64,000 nt of DNA from Physcomitrium patens (taxonomy: Eukaryota > Streptophyta > Bryopsida > Funariales > Funariaceae): positions 10,453,762 through 10,517,761 of the forward strand of contig NC_037256.1 in the NCBI RefSeq assembly GCF_000002425.4. Reading direction: 5' to 3'. A program made the translations under genes and the position numbers. This document shows, in pieces, positions 13,019-25,224 of this stretch; within the stretch, counting starts at the first letter, position 1, and the number at the start of each line of letters is the position of its first letter. Below the pieces are notes generated by a model that did no database searches, had not been told where the DNA came from, and worked only from the letters and a program-made list of their open reading frames with translations.

Positions 13019-13592
13019 TTACTTAGTTAAAGGAAGTTCAAAAATAACAAAAGATCAATGTATATACATATCGTAAAGAACAATTATAATTCAATGTAGG
13101 TGACAAGATATGGCTATTTTGTCATAATATCAAGACTACTTGTTCTTATGATAAGTTGGACTATTATAGACTTGAATCTTTTTTTATTTGTAAACAAGTC
13201 AATCTTGTAGCTTATCAATTATATCAAATTCTATAAAGATCCATCCCATATTCCATATGTCTCTTCTTGAGCCATATAGAACAATGAATATCTGAAGAAG
13301 AAGACAAATGCCACCTCTTCTTATAAAATTAGATAATAATTAAGAGTTTGAGGTAAAAGAAAGTCTTAGATTCAAGGCAATGCCAAAATAGATTAGAATA
13401 TCTTATTCATTGATATGGATATAATATTAGTAAATGTACATGAGAGCTAACAAAGAATTTTGTAAATGCAACAAAAAAAGTTATGGCCTTCTATCAACAA
13501 CATCCATCAAAGTCAAGATGAAGAATTGTAAGATCTATAAAAGATGATGACTGTTCTTTGTAGAACTTGTCTATGAAAAAAGATGGAGATAA
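13019..13592 (+). pseudogene. 3' end of pol of element A (linker and chromodomain remnant)
   Basis: This aligns with 56923-57420 of the young element, from the post-integrase linker ('GDKIWLFCHNIKTT') through the chromodomain remnant near 13310-13500. After the matching CATCCATCAAA..CAAGATGA the relic passes, within about 80 bases, to the LTR start at 13593. The young element has about 510 more bases at this point (see 57515-57937). Confidence 0.75.
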
Positions 13593-14123
13593 TGTCACAG
13601 ACATTTATACTTATTCTAGTATTTATATATATGATTAAGTAAAAGTAGATAAAAAAATAGATTTATTTCATAATATTTTTTAGAATAGCTTTTTAGAAGC
13701 TTTATAGATATTGCTTTGAATTTACATGTGTTTGTAGTTAATTGATAGGTTAAAAAATTATTCAACAAGTTAATCATGTATTGATAGCTTGTGGAAGAAG
13801 CTAAACATGTTGTGCATATATAAAAAACTTGCCTTATAAGTTAAGATATGTGTTTTACAAAGTCAACACGTTTTAGAGGTCCTATAGGACATTACTACAT
13901 AACTCTTGGTTAAGAATATATATGAAGGCAAGAGTGAAGCTTCCTTCACTCTTATCAACACCTTTCTAATCCTTAATCTTATTTCAAGACATTCTAGTCT
14001 TCTTGTCTTTGGTAATAGCTATTCTAATTTAATACTATATCATCTTTGAATGACTTTTTAGTTCTTTTAAGTGACATAAGAGTGTACTAAAGATTTCTTT
14101 CTTCAAGATCTATGTCATTGATA
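13593..14123 (+). repeat. 3' LTR of element A
   Basis: It starts with TGTCACAG, like TGTCACGG of the young LTR, and ends CATTGATA at 14123. It matches 1-502 throughout. The inverted repeat lies at 13929-13954, directly after a TATATATG stretch. Confidence 0.82.
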
Positions 14124-14636
14124 CCACCCTACTTAGTCAAATAAAAATTAATTGCATTTAATTGGATCAAAATGATGAGAAGAAGTAAAAAACAATCATC
14201 AAGCATTTCATATTTTGTTCAAAAAAGCTAGACATTACTCACTTTTTGTTCATACAATAGTCAAATATTGTGACCATTTCTACAACAACAATGAAATTAA
14301 AACTCACACCTTATATGATTATAGCCAAACACTGGAAACGATACCCCCGCAAAATGGGCCGCCGTGGGATGGAACTGCGGCAATGCGAGAAATGTCTCGC
14401 GGATTCATCGCTTTCTATTTCGCGGCGGCTTGAGTCATCGAGTTAATCTATAATTCTCTGTGCACCAGCGATCATTTAGTTGCGCAGATGACACCGGTCA
14501 TGGATTCGTCGCCGCCACGGAAGACGGCAAGGATCTCTGTCTAGATCTTCCGCGAATTTGTCTAATGGCAGGAACAACGCGGCGCAATTGTCTGTTCCGT
14601 GATCGACTGAGGCAGGGTAGATTAGTACAATCCTTC

Positions 14637-14664
14637 GGGGGGGGGGGGGGGGGGAGTGGGGGGG
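14637..14664 (+). repeat. G-run (18 G, then 7 G)
   Basis: An uninterrupted run of 18 G (14637-14654) is followed by AGT and 7 more G (14658-14664). This is enough to form a G-quadruplex on the plus strand. Exact length may be affected by sequencing. Confidence 0.85.
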
Positions 14665-15422
14665 TTGTATACGATGTAGATAGCTTGCGTCTTATAGCTT
14701 CATGACTGTAAGTTTAGATTTTCTCCGCTAACGAAGCTGAATGTGTGAATTACGGTTGTTAATTGAATAGCAGGGTGTGGATCACTGATCGGTGTCCATT
14801 TGCTGCGTACTTCTGCGATGTCAAGGTATATGCCATTGCCCCATAAACCCATTGCATGTTATCGCAGCAGTCTCGTAGCTGCTTCCGTTGTTGTTCTCTC
14901 ATTCCCCGAGACTTTTCAGCTCAGTGTTCGGTTATTGGATTTGTGTTCTCCCTCTTAGTGATTGTGAGTGGCTAGTCGAAGGTTCCTGCCTTGGTCTAAT
15001 TGTACCTGGAGCTGTGTGTGGACGATTATTGTTTTGGTCCATTTGGGTGCCGAGGTTGCGTGGCACTGTTTCGTGCAGAACAGAGGGAATGGGGATGTGC
15101 CATTTGTGTACAGAAAGCCATTACGAGGAGTCACATCCTTTGGAAACCGTGATGTGAAGCGGGACCTTGCAGTTGCGGAAAGTGCACGGTTGGACGGGGT
15201 ACTTCACGCCGCGGATGAACTTTGGGTGGTATCGCTCTCAGACATGATTTTGGATATCAGATCCCCAGCTCAATCAAACGCTTGTGTACCTCCGTCATGA
15301 AGATTCAGAAGGATCGTTCTGGAGAAATGAAGGGAACTGTGAAGTCTCATGTGTAGCATACTTCTCAGGTGTCGCATTCCATGCTTGAGTAATGTTTGGA
15401 TATTGCTGCCCTGTGTCTGAAG

Positions 15423-15492
15423 ACTTTTCAACATGATGATGATATTGATACGGACTTTTTAACATGATGATGATATTGATGATGATGATACG
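15423..15492 (+). repeat. Two-copy local duplication with GAT expansion
   Basis: The unit ACTTTT(C/T)AACATGATGATG plus ATATTGAT..ACGG occurs at 15423-15453 and again at 15454-15492. The second copy has extra GAT triplets. It lies in non-coding sequence upstream of the exon at 15946. Confidence 0.7.
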
Positions 15493-15945
15493 GGCTTTCC
15501 AATATTGACCATCATGTTCAAAGGTGGGAATGAAGTTTATCCAAGGTTTAGGTCTCACCACGATAAGGTGGTGGTGAATTCCGTCTCTTTGAAGAAATGA
15601 ATTCATCCTCATCTATAACACAGTTTTATTATATCCTAATCACTCAATATCCCCATGATTAAACCAGAAAAAAAAGAAAAAAAGAAAAACGTTGTTTCGA
15701 ATAGTTTCTTGATGCATTTCAAAGGCTACTTAGAGGAATATGAGCAGATAGAAAGCCGCAGTAAAGTTTCAGTTAGCATTTCAAGACCCTATTCGTGCTC
15801 GACTCTCAGTGATCTTAAGGTTTCACCGCAACGCTGATTATTTGGACACTCCAATCCTGGTCTAATGCACGATCTAGCGTCTTGAACAGCAGTTGATGTC
15901 TTGAATTTTCCCTCCCTCGGCGAGATATAACCTTAAGAAACCAAA

Positions 15946-18900
15946 ATGCACAACAATATGGAATACGTTCCGAAGGTACCAAGTGAAAGTACCGAAAATG
16001 GTTGGGACGAGGGAGCACAGGCGACTAACCCAGCTGCATTAGCAGACTCCAGGAATGGCGATTCAAGGAGGAGGGTATCTGGGACGGGGCTTTATGAGCC
16101 ACCCCCCGCCGAAGAGCTCGTCCGAAAACAACTTGTACATGAGAAAGTCACGAAGGTAAGTATAAGATGTTGAAGCTGTTAAATCATGGCAAAGAGAAGA
16201 ACATCTGTAAAAGTCTTCACTAAAGATAAAGATTGAATTCTTTATGCTATTGATCAAGATGTCTGGTTCATGCACTGCAGATCGTAGGGGACCTTGATAT
16301 GACGCCACGAATCATTAAAGCTGCCGGAGATATGGAGCCCAAGTTGTGGCAAGAATCTGTCACATCCTTGCAGAGCCCATTGATTCATGGCATCAAAAAG
16401 GAACTGCATGAGCGCAATCTGAAGATGAAGACCTTCACTGCAAGCAAGAAATTCGAAAACTATTTTTTTGTAAGTCAAATTCAAGGTGCAAAGGTTTGAG
16501 AGGGAACTGTGGTGGATTATCCGTTGGACCTTGGAACAGTATCAATATATAGCGATCGGCGTGTTGCCTTTCTCTTTCTTATAGGACGAAGAGAAAGCAT
16601 GTTGACAATAACGATTGCAGAATCCTCTACAGTTCTTATCAGAAGCAAAAAGCAATTAGGCGTAACCATGCACAGAATATTTGAATTACATGCGATTGTC
16701 CAGGCTTCGTCTAATTGCCGAAATGGTTTACTGTTGCATGACAGGTACTTAAAGGTTCTGAGAACCGCCCAATGCCTACCGTGATTGAATCAACCATGGG
16801 TTGCAAGGAGGAGGTAGTAGCTCGTGAAGTCATTACCAAAACTGCCGTGGCCCAGCGCAGGTGCCACTCGACTCTCAATGACTTCCACAACTTAAATGCC
16901 CGAATAGGTCTTTGGTAAGTGCTGATACATCCTCTCTGTATAAACCCATGTTATGTGTCGACTTGAATGAGTTGTAATTGGGTCATAAGTGGTCATACAA
17001 TGTATACAATTGTATTAGCGAAACTCTTGAGTCTGTTTATGTTCGGTGTGTCGATACTCTATGAATGGCGAGGATGTTGGCTTCGCAGAAAGCAACGCGG
17101 GGTATGGTCCGAGTTAGGGAAGCCATTTACTTGCCTCGGTGTTCCAAACCTTCACGCAAGCCGCGATCCTCCTATGCCCGAGCCGCCCTACGGCGCAGAT
17201 AGTTTCGATAAATTAAAAAATTTCGACTTCTTCCCTGTGCCTCCTGTCACAAATGAGCAGCGTGAGCAGATGGCGGCAGCCGCGGAGGAGGCGCAGATGT
17301 CACCGTCGAAAAGGAGACGAGCGCAGCAGTTGAAGCATTCCCAAGCAGCCTCGGAGATGGATCGCATGCTTACGATAATGGGTCTGCTGTTTTTTCACGG
17401 TGCTTACTTACTTCACTCTCAAATCTAAACACAATCCCATGGTGGGTTTTCCATTTTCACCTTCACAGAGTCGATTCTAATTCAGTGGTTTTGTTGGTAC
17501 ACACTCAATGCTGTGAATGTGATCTTTTTTTGGTGCGCCGTCTGCTTTTGAGGATGTCAACACACAATCTATTTTTCTGCTTATGTAGTGATACTGGACT
17601 GTAGTTCAGATTCAGATCACGTCAAGTTTCCAAAAGCACCTTTGCTCGCCACAGACAAAATTGCCAAGCTGATAAGGGTAATTTACATATCCACATGTCA
17701 GATTACTAAAACTCTTTCATCGTGCTTGCTGTACGTGCACCGCGTATTTAATTTTTTATGTGTTTACCTCATTCTCCAGCTTGAAAGAAGTAGGTGCCAT
17801 GGCCTCTCCGGAAGTAATGTCTTCAAGTCCGTATTGGTTGTGTTTAAAGCAGGGAAAAAGTACTGACTGGGACGCATTCGAAGGCAGGTCTTTGCGGTGC
17901 ATGTGACCTTATGCGATTCCATGCTTCGTGATTGCAGCAAGGTGGTGCTTACATTGAGAGGATTGAAGAAGGCATGATGAAGTCAGTTGCAAGGAGAGTG
18001 ACCGTGGCACCCGCAGAAGGTGCCCAACCTGACATTTGAACTGACAGAAACAGAATCGAATGCTTAGCATCTAAATTGTATGTTTTGAGTTTACCTGACA
18101 CTTAGTCCAGAATTGAAAAGTTAATTGTTCTCAACATTCTCTAGGGGAGCAATATGTCCTTGGAGCGGGTGGCAAAGCAATACCAGTCTACACTGACGGG
18201 TAATTAGCTGTAATTGTTACCACTGTTGGCTTGGATGTGCCTGCACAATTGCCGAATCTGCAATCATCAACCATGCATGTACCATACTTGTCCTTGAAAA
18301 CCAGTAACTTTCTTTCTGGGTCATACTTCGGCTGCTTTTATCATATTCACCCGATGCACATTACATAGATACAATAGACGACACTCTTCTACCTCGCTAA
18401 AAGACGTAGTGATCCTCAACCCAGGTTTGCCCACCTCTTCATCGCCTATTCTGAGTTCACAAATGGAAGGGTCTTTTGATTCGTTTTCATATTCAAGTCT
18501 GTTGAGTTGCTATGAGGAAGAGGAGGATTACTAGTACTGAGCCAGGGATAAACCAAGCGTTCCAAGATCCATCAATACTAAGTCTTCGTGGTTGTACCTG
18601 AATTTTGATATTTACGTAGTGAAGAATCCAATGAGTCACTTAGTTGCTGATCTAAAGCATGCCTCGTGCCACTTTGCAGACCACCATCAACTGCAACCAA
18701 ATCAGTTAGCGAGGTAACTTTACTGGATTCTTCCCTGACACTCTAGAATCATCAGCGTCCCTTAAGTTGAGTAGATAAAGTCTCTCTGAAGAAATCTTCG
18801 GTTATGAGTGGACAATATGTGATCACAGACCATCAGCCGCCCGACTTCCTCAATGAAAGACCAAAGTGCACCATCACCTCCGACAACCCCCAAGTCGAAG

Positions 18901-20437
18901 AGCCCCAAGGTAATTACGAACAGTCCTTTCCCAACCCAGCACAAAGATATGGCGTTACAGTTTCAACAATCCTAACCGGAGACATTGCTTGATTACTGCA
19001 AAATTTGTGATTGTAGTAAGAGCTGCCATTTGACTGCTTGACTGGATCCCACTCAACTTGAGATATTTCAACAAGCACATAAATTTCCGACTGCTTTTGA
19101 TGTAAATGTTGTGATTCTGAGTTGAGTTGGATGGGTCGGATGAAATGTGGCTACAGGCAAGTAAGAAGTATCCACCTCGAGATGATTCTCTCGTAAGTTC
19201 GGCACACTCAGTCTGGTGTTTTGCAGTTTTTATTTTTCAATGTCATTTGGAATAAATACAGGAATAAATTTTTCTAGTAGTGCTTGTCTTCCTTGGTGAA
19301 GGAAGTTTATTTAACTCCGGAAATATGATCCTAGGGTACAGGTGTTCGGTTGGAAGAAGAAGAGATTGGAATTAAGGCTCGAGTTGGAGAGAGAGCTGGA
19401 GGATGACATTATAATGCGTGAGGATCGGCGTGAACAATGGCGCTCCTCATCACCATTTTCGGCTGAAGTAAGTTTTATTCGTTATGCATTGTGCTTTGTA
19501 TCCCTTGAATCTATCACATTCTCGAGTCCAGAAGCAGCGAGAGGGTAATTTTTCTATTAAATCCGATGGACTTTCGGAAAAGGAATAGTCCTATATCTGC
19601 ACGTAATTCAAGGTTTATTTCAAGTGCTCACAATATGGTAGTGCCACTACTCTCCTTAAAGGTGCGCCAGACCAAAACATTTTCCTAGAGAACTTCTGCC
19701 TATCATCTCATGTTTAGTTAATTTTTTTGTATTTCCTGAATATGTGGCAGGTAGCAAACAATGTGTTCAAACTTCTAAACAAACATTCTGGCCGTCTTAG
19801 CCCAGACACAACCGCCGCTTGGTAAGCACATTTCACCGTTGGAAGCTATGTGGCACTAAATTCAGGTTTGCAACAGAAACATTTGTAATGCTGTTTGATG
19901 CTCCAAAGTTGAATGATCTGACTGTCTCTAGACACGTTGCTTACGCACAGGAACCATGCACTGCAAAACTATAACGCCGCGCAAACTCACCGAACTTCGG
20001 CGTGGGAGGTCAGAATGCTCAGTATCAAGCGCTTCTATGAGCGTGTTGTTGTATTCACCGAGCACCAGCCGTCTGCGGACCCACTACTGGATGTTCTCAT
20101 CTTCATGTTAAAAGAGTAAGAACTCTTTCACATCTCCTCAATCTAGCAACCATTTGTTCGTCGTATGCTCTGACAAAACATGCCTGATCAATTTTATTTT
20201 CCAACACCGATTTCGTCATTGTGTCCATCCTCTGAATCACAAAAGTAGTCATCCTTAGTACAACTGTGATATAACCATCATCTACTTAGCCATAAACCTC
20301 TGCTTGTACAAAGTTGGCTGGAGAATGGAGGAAAGATGAAAAAAGCACTGCTCGAGCATCTCTGTGCGGGCCTTGCAAGACTTCCTGGTACTGAATCCTC
20401 ACAGAACCATTCCCTCGCTGTGTCGAAACTTTCATGA
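15946..20437 (+). CDS. Unrecognised multi-exon protein gene
   Basis: Exons with GT-AG borders and matching phases can be chained: 15946-16155, 16281-16469, 16745-16914, 17161-17381, 17589-17677, then 17938-18019, 18145-18199 and 18369-18424, with further exons near 18790-18910 and 19340-19470, one starting near 19752, and finally 19951-20115 and 20290-20437 ending in TGA. Exons between 17678 and 17937 and between 18425 and 19750 are only partly resolved. The start is the first ATG of the open exon at 15946. The protein is charged and hydrophilic with no signal peptide or membrane span. It has a basic patch SPSKRRRAQQLK (exon 4) and a charged helical stretch KKKRLELRLELERELEDD. The last two exons encode 'RFYERVVVFTEHQPSADPLL' and 'HKPLLVQSWLENGGKMKK'. 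I do not recognise the family. A coiled-coil structural protein is possible but not shown. Confidence 0.62.
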
Positions 20438-21764
20438 GCACCTCCATCGCTAGAAAAGCTCACTGAGCTAGTGCATTTGTAACAACAGTGTGATCTTCAC
20501 TTGGTTGGGCTTTGCAGAGGAGATTGTGGTGCTGGGCAGGATGGGATGTGTGATGCCAGTGCTCTCCTTCATCTGCAAGGAGCTGCGCATAACCTCGCAT
20601 GAATTCAAAATTATTATGAAAAACACCCACCTCGACAGATACCATCTCTTCTAAGCGAAGTTTTTTTTGTCTCTCGCCCATTCTGACAGCTGATTTGAGG
20701 TTGTCGGTGTGTCGGTGGACGTGTCGGTGAGGGGATGTGAACATCCACATCGAATTTCTTCTTTTCATCATCAAAGGGAGGTGGTTTAGGCTTAGGAGGA
20801 GGTTGTATCCACTGTTTTTCAAGGGAGGACTTTTGTGTTCTGTCACGTTTTCTTGCACTTTTGAATACAACATTATTTATTTGCAATTATCATTCTTTGT
20901 TTGTTGGTTGGTTAATTTCATTACAGTAGTTTTAGAAAACGGGTTTGGTAATTTGGTTTGGTTGATTTATAAAAGACATGCGTGAATAGTTGTGTGGATC
21001 TATTTGTTATGCGTGCAGAATTTGTTCATTCTTGACTTCTGCTTATTTTGGAGGGTAAATTATTAGATTTGTTCAAATGTTGTTGCAAGTTTTGTGCACT
21101 GTGATGTGTCACCGATAGATTTTCATTTATTCATTTGATTCCAGTACATGAATTATTTTTATCTACAAGTTATAATTGCGTTCATTCCAAATATACAATT
21201 CCATTTTTTTTCTTTTAATTTTCATTATAATCTACCCCCACACAACCAAGTGCCCAGTCAATGTGGTTATTATGGTATAGAATAATAAACGCATTGGGAA
21301 TATTACAAAAATATATATAAGTTGTATTATTAATAAGTTACATTTTATGATCAGTATGAATTCTGGAAATGATGATAAGCTAACAAATGTGAATTGATAA
21401 GTTATTTATAGTGTTGGATTAAATTATTTTATGCATTGGCACAAAAGGCAAAGAAAAACTAAGTACCAAGCTTTTTGCAGAGAAGAACTTACCAATATTA
21501 TTAATATTGGTTAAATTAAAGTGGGCTGAATCAATATCTTGAAAACCAAAGACATCACAATATGATACATTATATTTACATATCTAATATTTTCTCCAGT
21601 TTTGTATTTATTCTATTTAGATTATTTTTAAAAGAAAAAAAATTAAGTAAAATTTTATTAACATGAATTATTTTTTGCAAAATAAAAATAATTTATTTCA
21701 TTTACATTTTTTTCAATATTGTACATATAGATATATATATATATATAGATATATATATATATAT

Positions 21765-21807
<43 letters not shown>

Positions 21808-23738
21808 TTAGAAATAAAAAAATAAAATAAAATTACTATTTGGTAACTTTAATGGTTTATTAAGAATTAATATGAATTTAAAATTTTAAAAAAAGAAAAC
21901 CTAATAAAATTTTAAATTCTATTGCAGAAGCATTAAATTCTTTATTATGTATCTAATCTTACACAAAGTTGTATAAAAAAAATAAAACTTACAATTTTTT
22001 TAAAAAATAATTTGATTAAAGTTTTACTCTTTAACAAAAACATCACAAATATTATAAGTTGTATTAAACAGTTCATATGAACAATAGAGGAAAAATACAT
22101 TGTTAACTAGCACAGTCTAAAGTTGCAACCACAATGAATATATATATATATATATATATTTATTTATTGAAAAGTTTAAAAACCCAAAATACATATTAAA
22201 AATCATAGATATTTTGGTTACTTATATATTTAAAATATATAGAATCTATAATCAGTTTTTTTAAAATTATCTATTTTTTACAATTGAAACAAAATTACCA
22301 TAGGAGATTTGAATGCATAAATTTGCTAGAAATTCTGGAAAAAAAAAAGGAAAAAAGTTTATGTACATTTCAAAACACTAAAACTTAACTAAAATTCTAT
22401 GCTTGAAATTAAAAACCACTTATCATGACACTTATTACTAAAAAAAGACACCAAACTCATGCTATAAATATCTACTGAGATTCAGAGAATTACATGGCTT
22501 TTAAGGTTTTTAAAAAACTACACTTTTAATAAATAGTCCTCCAGGAAACAGATTATATTTAAATGCATTATTTATTTATTTTTGTATTTGAATATGATTG
22601 ATTGAATTTTAAAATTCTAAGGAATAAAATTTTTAAACTTGCACAATAATAGTAGATAACTTCTTTAGTTTCAATTATTTATTATCATGTGTAGAATTTC
22701 AATTGCAAACTTACACATTTTACTGATTTCTAATTACACCATGATTAATTGGCTTGATTAACTTGGCATTAGACTAGGACTAATAGGAACAAGATAATAG
22801 ACAAACTTAGACCAATATGGTCTAGATAATAGACAAACTCAAACCAAGTAACTCGAATCAAGTAGGATCAAGATAAGAAATCCAAGGGGGGTGGGACATA
22901 TCTAATCCACTTAAAAATTAGATTCTTAGATTAGAACAAATCAACTTAGAATAAAGTAGTAAAGTAGCCACTTATGCAATTGGCTAGCCATCGTAATTAA
23001 ATAGAGGTAATATAAGTGTATAATAAACTTGGATGAAAGGAATTTTCTTATAATTGGTGTTTTGCCAACCTTATTAAAATCTTATGTCTCATCTAAACTG
23101 ATTATTTTTAGATTATTATTATTATTATTTCTATTATTATTTTTTAAAAAATGACCAAAACAAAGTTTAACTTACAGTTAGTTAGTGAAAAATTCTCTTT
23201 GATCAAGATTTCATTCAACTTCTATCATTTGCTATTGCAAGTTATTTGTATTGTAATTGTTAAAATAATATGTTGGTTCATATTCAACTTATTTAAGAAC
23301 CTATTGGAGTTAATTGCCAATTTTAATCAAACTAATCTTAAGAGTTTTGCTAATTCCAAATTGATGGGTTGTAGACTCTTTAGGAAGATGTTGTAATTTT
23401 ATATCATAAGGTATTTGGTCTTTTTGTCTTGTCTTCTTTAATTTTGTTTCTTATAAATTTGGTGGTTACTTTGGACAAAATATCTTTCCAATTAATGTCA
23501 AAAATAAGATTAATAATTACCAAGTCAACCTTTATTTCTATTTTTATATTCATTAATTTAATTTCAAAAAAATACTCATGATTAATAATTTTTATTTTTA
23601 TTTTTATTTTTATTTTTTTTTAAATTTAAAATATCCTTTATGGAATTTATATCTTTAATTCCAATAGAGCATATACATTTATAATTGTAATAATAAATAT
23701 TGTAATATTTATTGTTAATATCTATTTATATTACAATA
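20438..23738. other. AT-rich spacer downstream of the unrecognised gene
   Basis: About 20438-21000 is probably 3' leader and flank of the plus-strand gene. Open stretches on the minus strand there lack any domain. From 21000 on it is very AT-rich. Contents seen are TA-rich microsatellites at 21728-21804 and 22138-22160 and a short imperfect duplication at 22793-22846. No gene is supported. Confidence 0.6.
21728..21804. repeat. (TA)n microsatellite with regularly spaced GATA
   Basis: A TA run is broken by G at intervals of about 20 bases in its first part (TATAGATATA three times) and is then pure TA. Confidence 0.9.
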
Positions 23739-24208
23739 AATATTACAAATATTATAAATATTACAAATATTATAAATATTACAAATATTATAAATATTAC
23801 AAATATTATAAATATTACAAACATTATAAATATTACAAATATTATAAATATTACAAATATTATAAATATTACAAATATTATAAATATTACAAATATTATA
23901 AATATTACAAATATTATAAATATTACAAATATTATAAATATTACAAATATTATAAATATTACAAATATTATAAATATTACAAATATTATAAATATTACAA
24001 ATATTATAAATATTACAAATATTATAAATATTACAAATATTATAAATATTACAAATATTATAAATATTACAAATATTATAAATATTACAAATATCATAAA
24101 TATTAAAAATATTATAAATATTACAAATATTATAAATATTACAAATATTATAAATATTACAAATATTATAAATATTACAAATATTCTAAACATTAAAAAT
24201 ATTATAAT
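23739..24208. repeat. 18-bp minisatellite, about 26 copies
   Basis: The unit is ATTACAAATATTATAAAT, repeated head to tail with only a few variant bases (near 23820, 24093-24107 and 24185-24195). Since 18 is a multiple of three and the unit has no stop in one frame of each strand, long open frames appear on both strands (Asn-Ile-Thr rich on plus, Phe-Ile-Val rich on minus). They are a by-product of the repeat, not genes. The sequence following the array (about 24196-24230) is partly repeated at 24361-24400. Confidence 0.93.
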
Positions 24209-24689
24209 AAATTGTATTATAAATTTAAAATAATTACAATTGTATTAGTAATTTTAAATTATGAATTTAAAATAACAGTTATAAATTAATTAAGTTTATA
24301 ATTAATTTGTAATTATAAATTTAAAATACTAATTTATAATATAATTAAAAATAAAATTACTAATAAATATTACAAATATTATAATAAATTGTATTATAAA
24401 TTTTAGAAAAATTTAAAAAAAATGAACATACATTAAGGAAAAATAAATTTGAATTATTTAATCTCAATAACAAATCTTAGACAAGTATTCATTTGTTTAT
24501 TTGAAAAAAATTACGTCCACAAAATATATATAACACCACCAACATCTAAAAGAAATTCCACCCAATTATAATTATAAAAAAACCAAACCCAACATCGTGT
24601 ATTCAATAGTCTTTGCCATTCTCATCAAAAAAACGAGGTCTCTATTGTCAACTTAAGCGAATTACCGTGTGGCCTAACGAACCCCCATC

Positions 24690-25224
24690 ACCAAAGCCGA
24701 CAAGAGTTGTAATAGGGAAGCACGGTCACCGATGCCCACATACGGTGACAGATACCCACACGGTTACCGATCCCCGCACATGGTGACCAGACCTTGGTTC
24801 CCATCTGATCCAAATCCCGGTACCCTAACCATGCCGTGTGCCAAAACCCGCCCTTCTTCACCTTTGTTGCAGGATTTCCGTTCCAGCTACGATTTCGGTT
24901 TCCTCGCCATGTCTGCGTCGTATTGCGAAGCAGCAGCAAACACAGTTCAGAGTACTGTAGGAAGAAGCCTCGTTCCTCTTCTTCGCGGCGCTTTCGCGGT
25001 GTCGTTTGGTGCGTCAGAAGCTTGGGAATTGCAGCGGGCATGGAACTGTTTGCAAATTTAGCTGTGGTGGATTGTTTCGGGGATTAGTTTTGCGGTGTAG
25101 AAGGCCGTCTAAGGTGTTTTGTGGATTTAGGATATGGCGTTGAGGTAGGAGAGATTGAGAGGCGTAGCTGGCGAGGGTATGGCATGTACCGCCAGCTGCT
25201 GCCACTGCATTGTCGTCTTAGTCT
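24690..25224 (+). promoter_or_regulatory. Probable promoter and 5' leader of the RNase E/G gene
   Basis: The sequence turns GC-rich at about 24690 and runs into the ATG at 25225. It contains four GGTNACC-type palindromes with 18-20 bp spacing at 24724-24788. Several upstream ATGs exist, for example at 24732 in a 109-codon open frame with no recognisable domain, so the 5' leader may carry upstream frames. The transcription start cannot be placed from sequence alone. Confidence 0.5.

Larger units (their letters stand above)
1..14123 (+). mobile_element. Old Ty3/gypsy chromovirus (element A), interrupted by nested element B
   Basis: The parts 1-5738 and about 13019-14123 form one decayed LTR retrotransposon in the order 5' LTR, leader, gag, protease, RT, RNase H, integrase, chromodomain remnant, 3' LTR. 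They align piece by piece with the young element at 52156-58530, for example the integrase start near 5080 and the post-integrase linker near 13030. The two LTRs (1-502 and 13593-14123) resemble each other throughout, so they belong to one insertion. The left LTR lacks roughly its first 28 bases, which lie outside the window. All reading frames are broken by many stops, mostly of the C-to-T / G-to-A kind. A second chromovirus is inserted at about 5739, between integrase and the chromodomain region. Confidence 0.88.
14330..15945. other. GC-richer island upstream of an unrecognised gene
   Basis: Base composition changes sharply from AT-rich relic sequence to gene-like sequence near 14330. Short open stretches occur (for instance 14968-15300, plus), but none shows a recognisable domain or a clear splice link to the exon at 15946. 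I take it as promoter, 5' leader or an unrecognised upstream exon. It holds the G-run at 14637-14664 and a local duplication at 15423-15492. Confidence 0.45.

Noticed and set aside
14968..15300. 110-codon plus-strand open frame as a gene
   Set aside because: No domain, competing overlapping frames of similar length, and no clear splice link. Kept as part of an upstream island.
15946..20437. Assignment to a specific ciliary coiled-coil family such as CCDC60
   Set aside because: Considered because of the charged helical stretches, but no motif supported it on comparison from memory.
20460..20886. Overlapping minus-strand open frames of 137 and 90 codons
   Set aside because: Two frames open over the same bases without domains, in the probable 3' leader of the plus-strand gene.
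23712..24233. Long open frames on both strands (173 and 155 codons)
   Set aside because: They are produced by an 18-bp tandem repeat without stops and have no gene-like composition.
24732..25061. 109-codon frame upstream of RNase E/G as a separate gene
   Set aside because: No domain, it begins within the GGTNACC repeat, and it lies in the probable 5' leader. At most an upstream frame.
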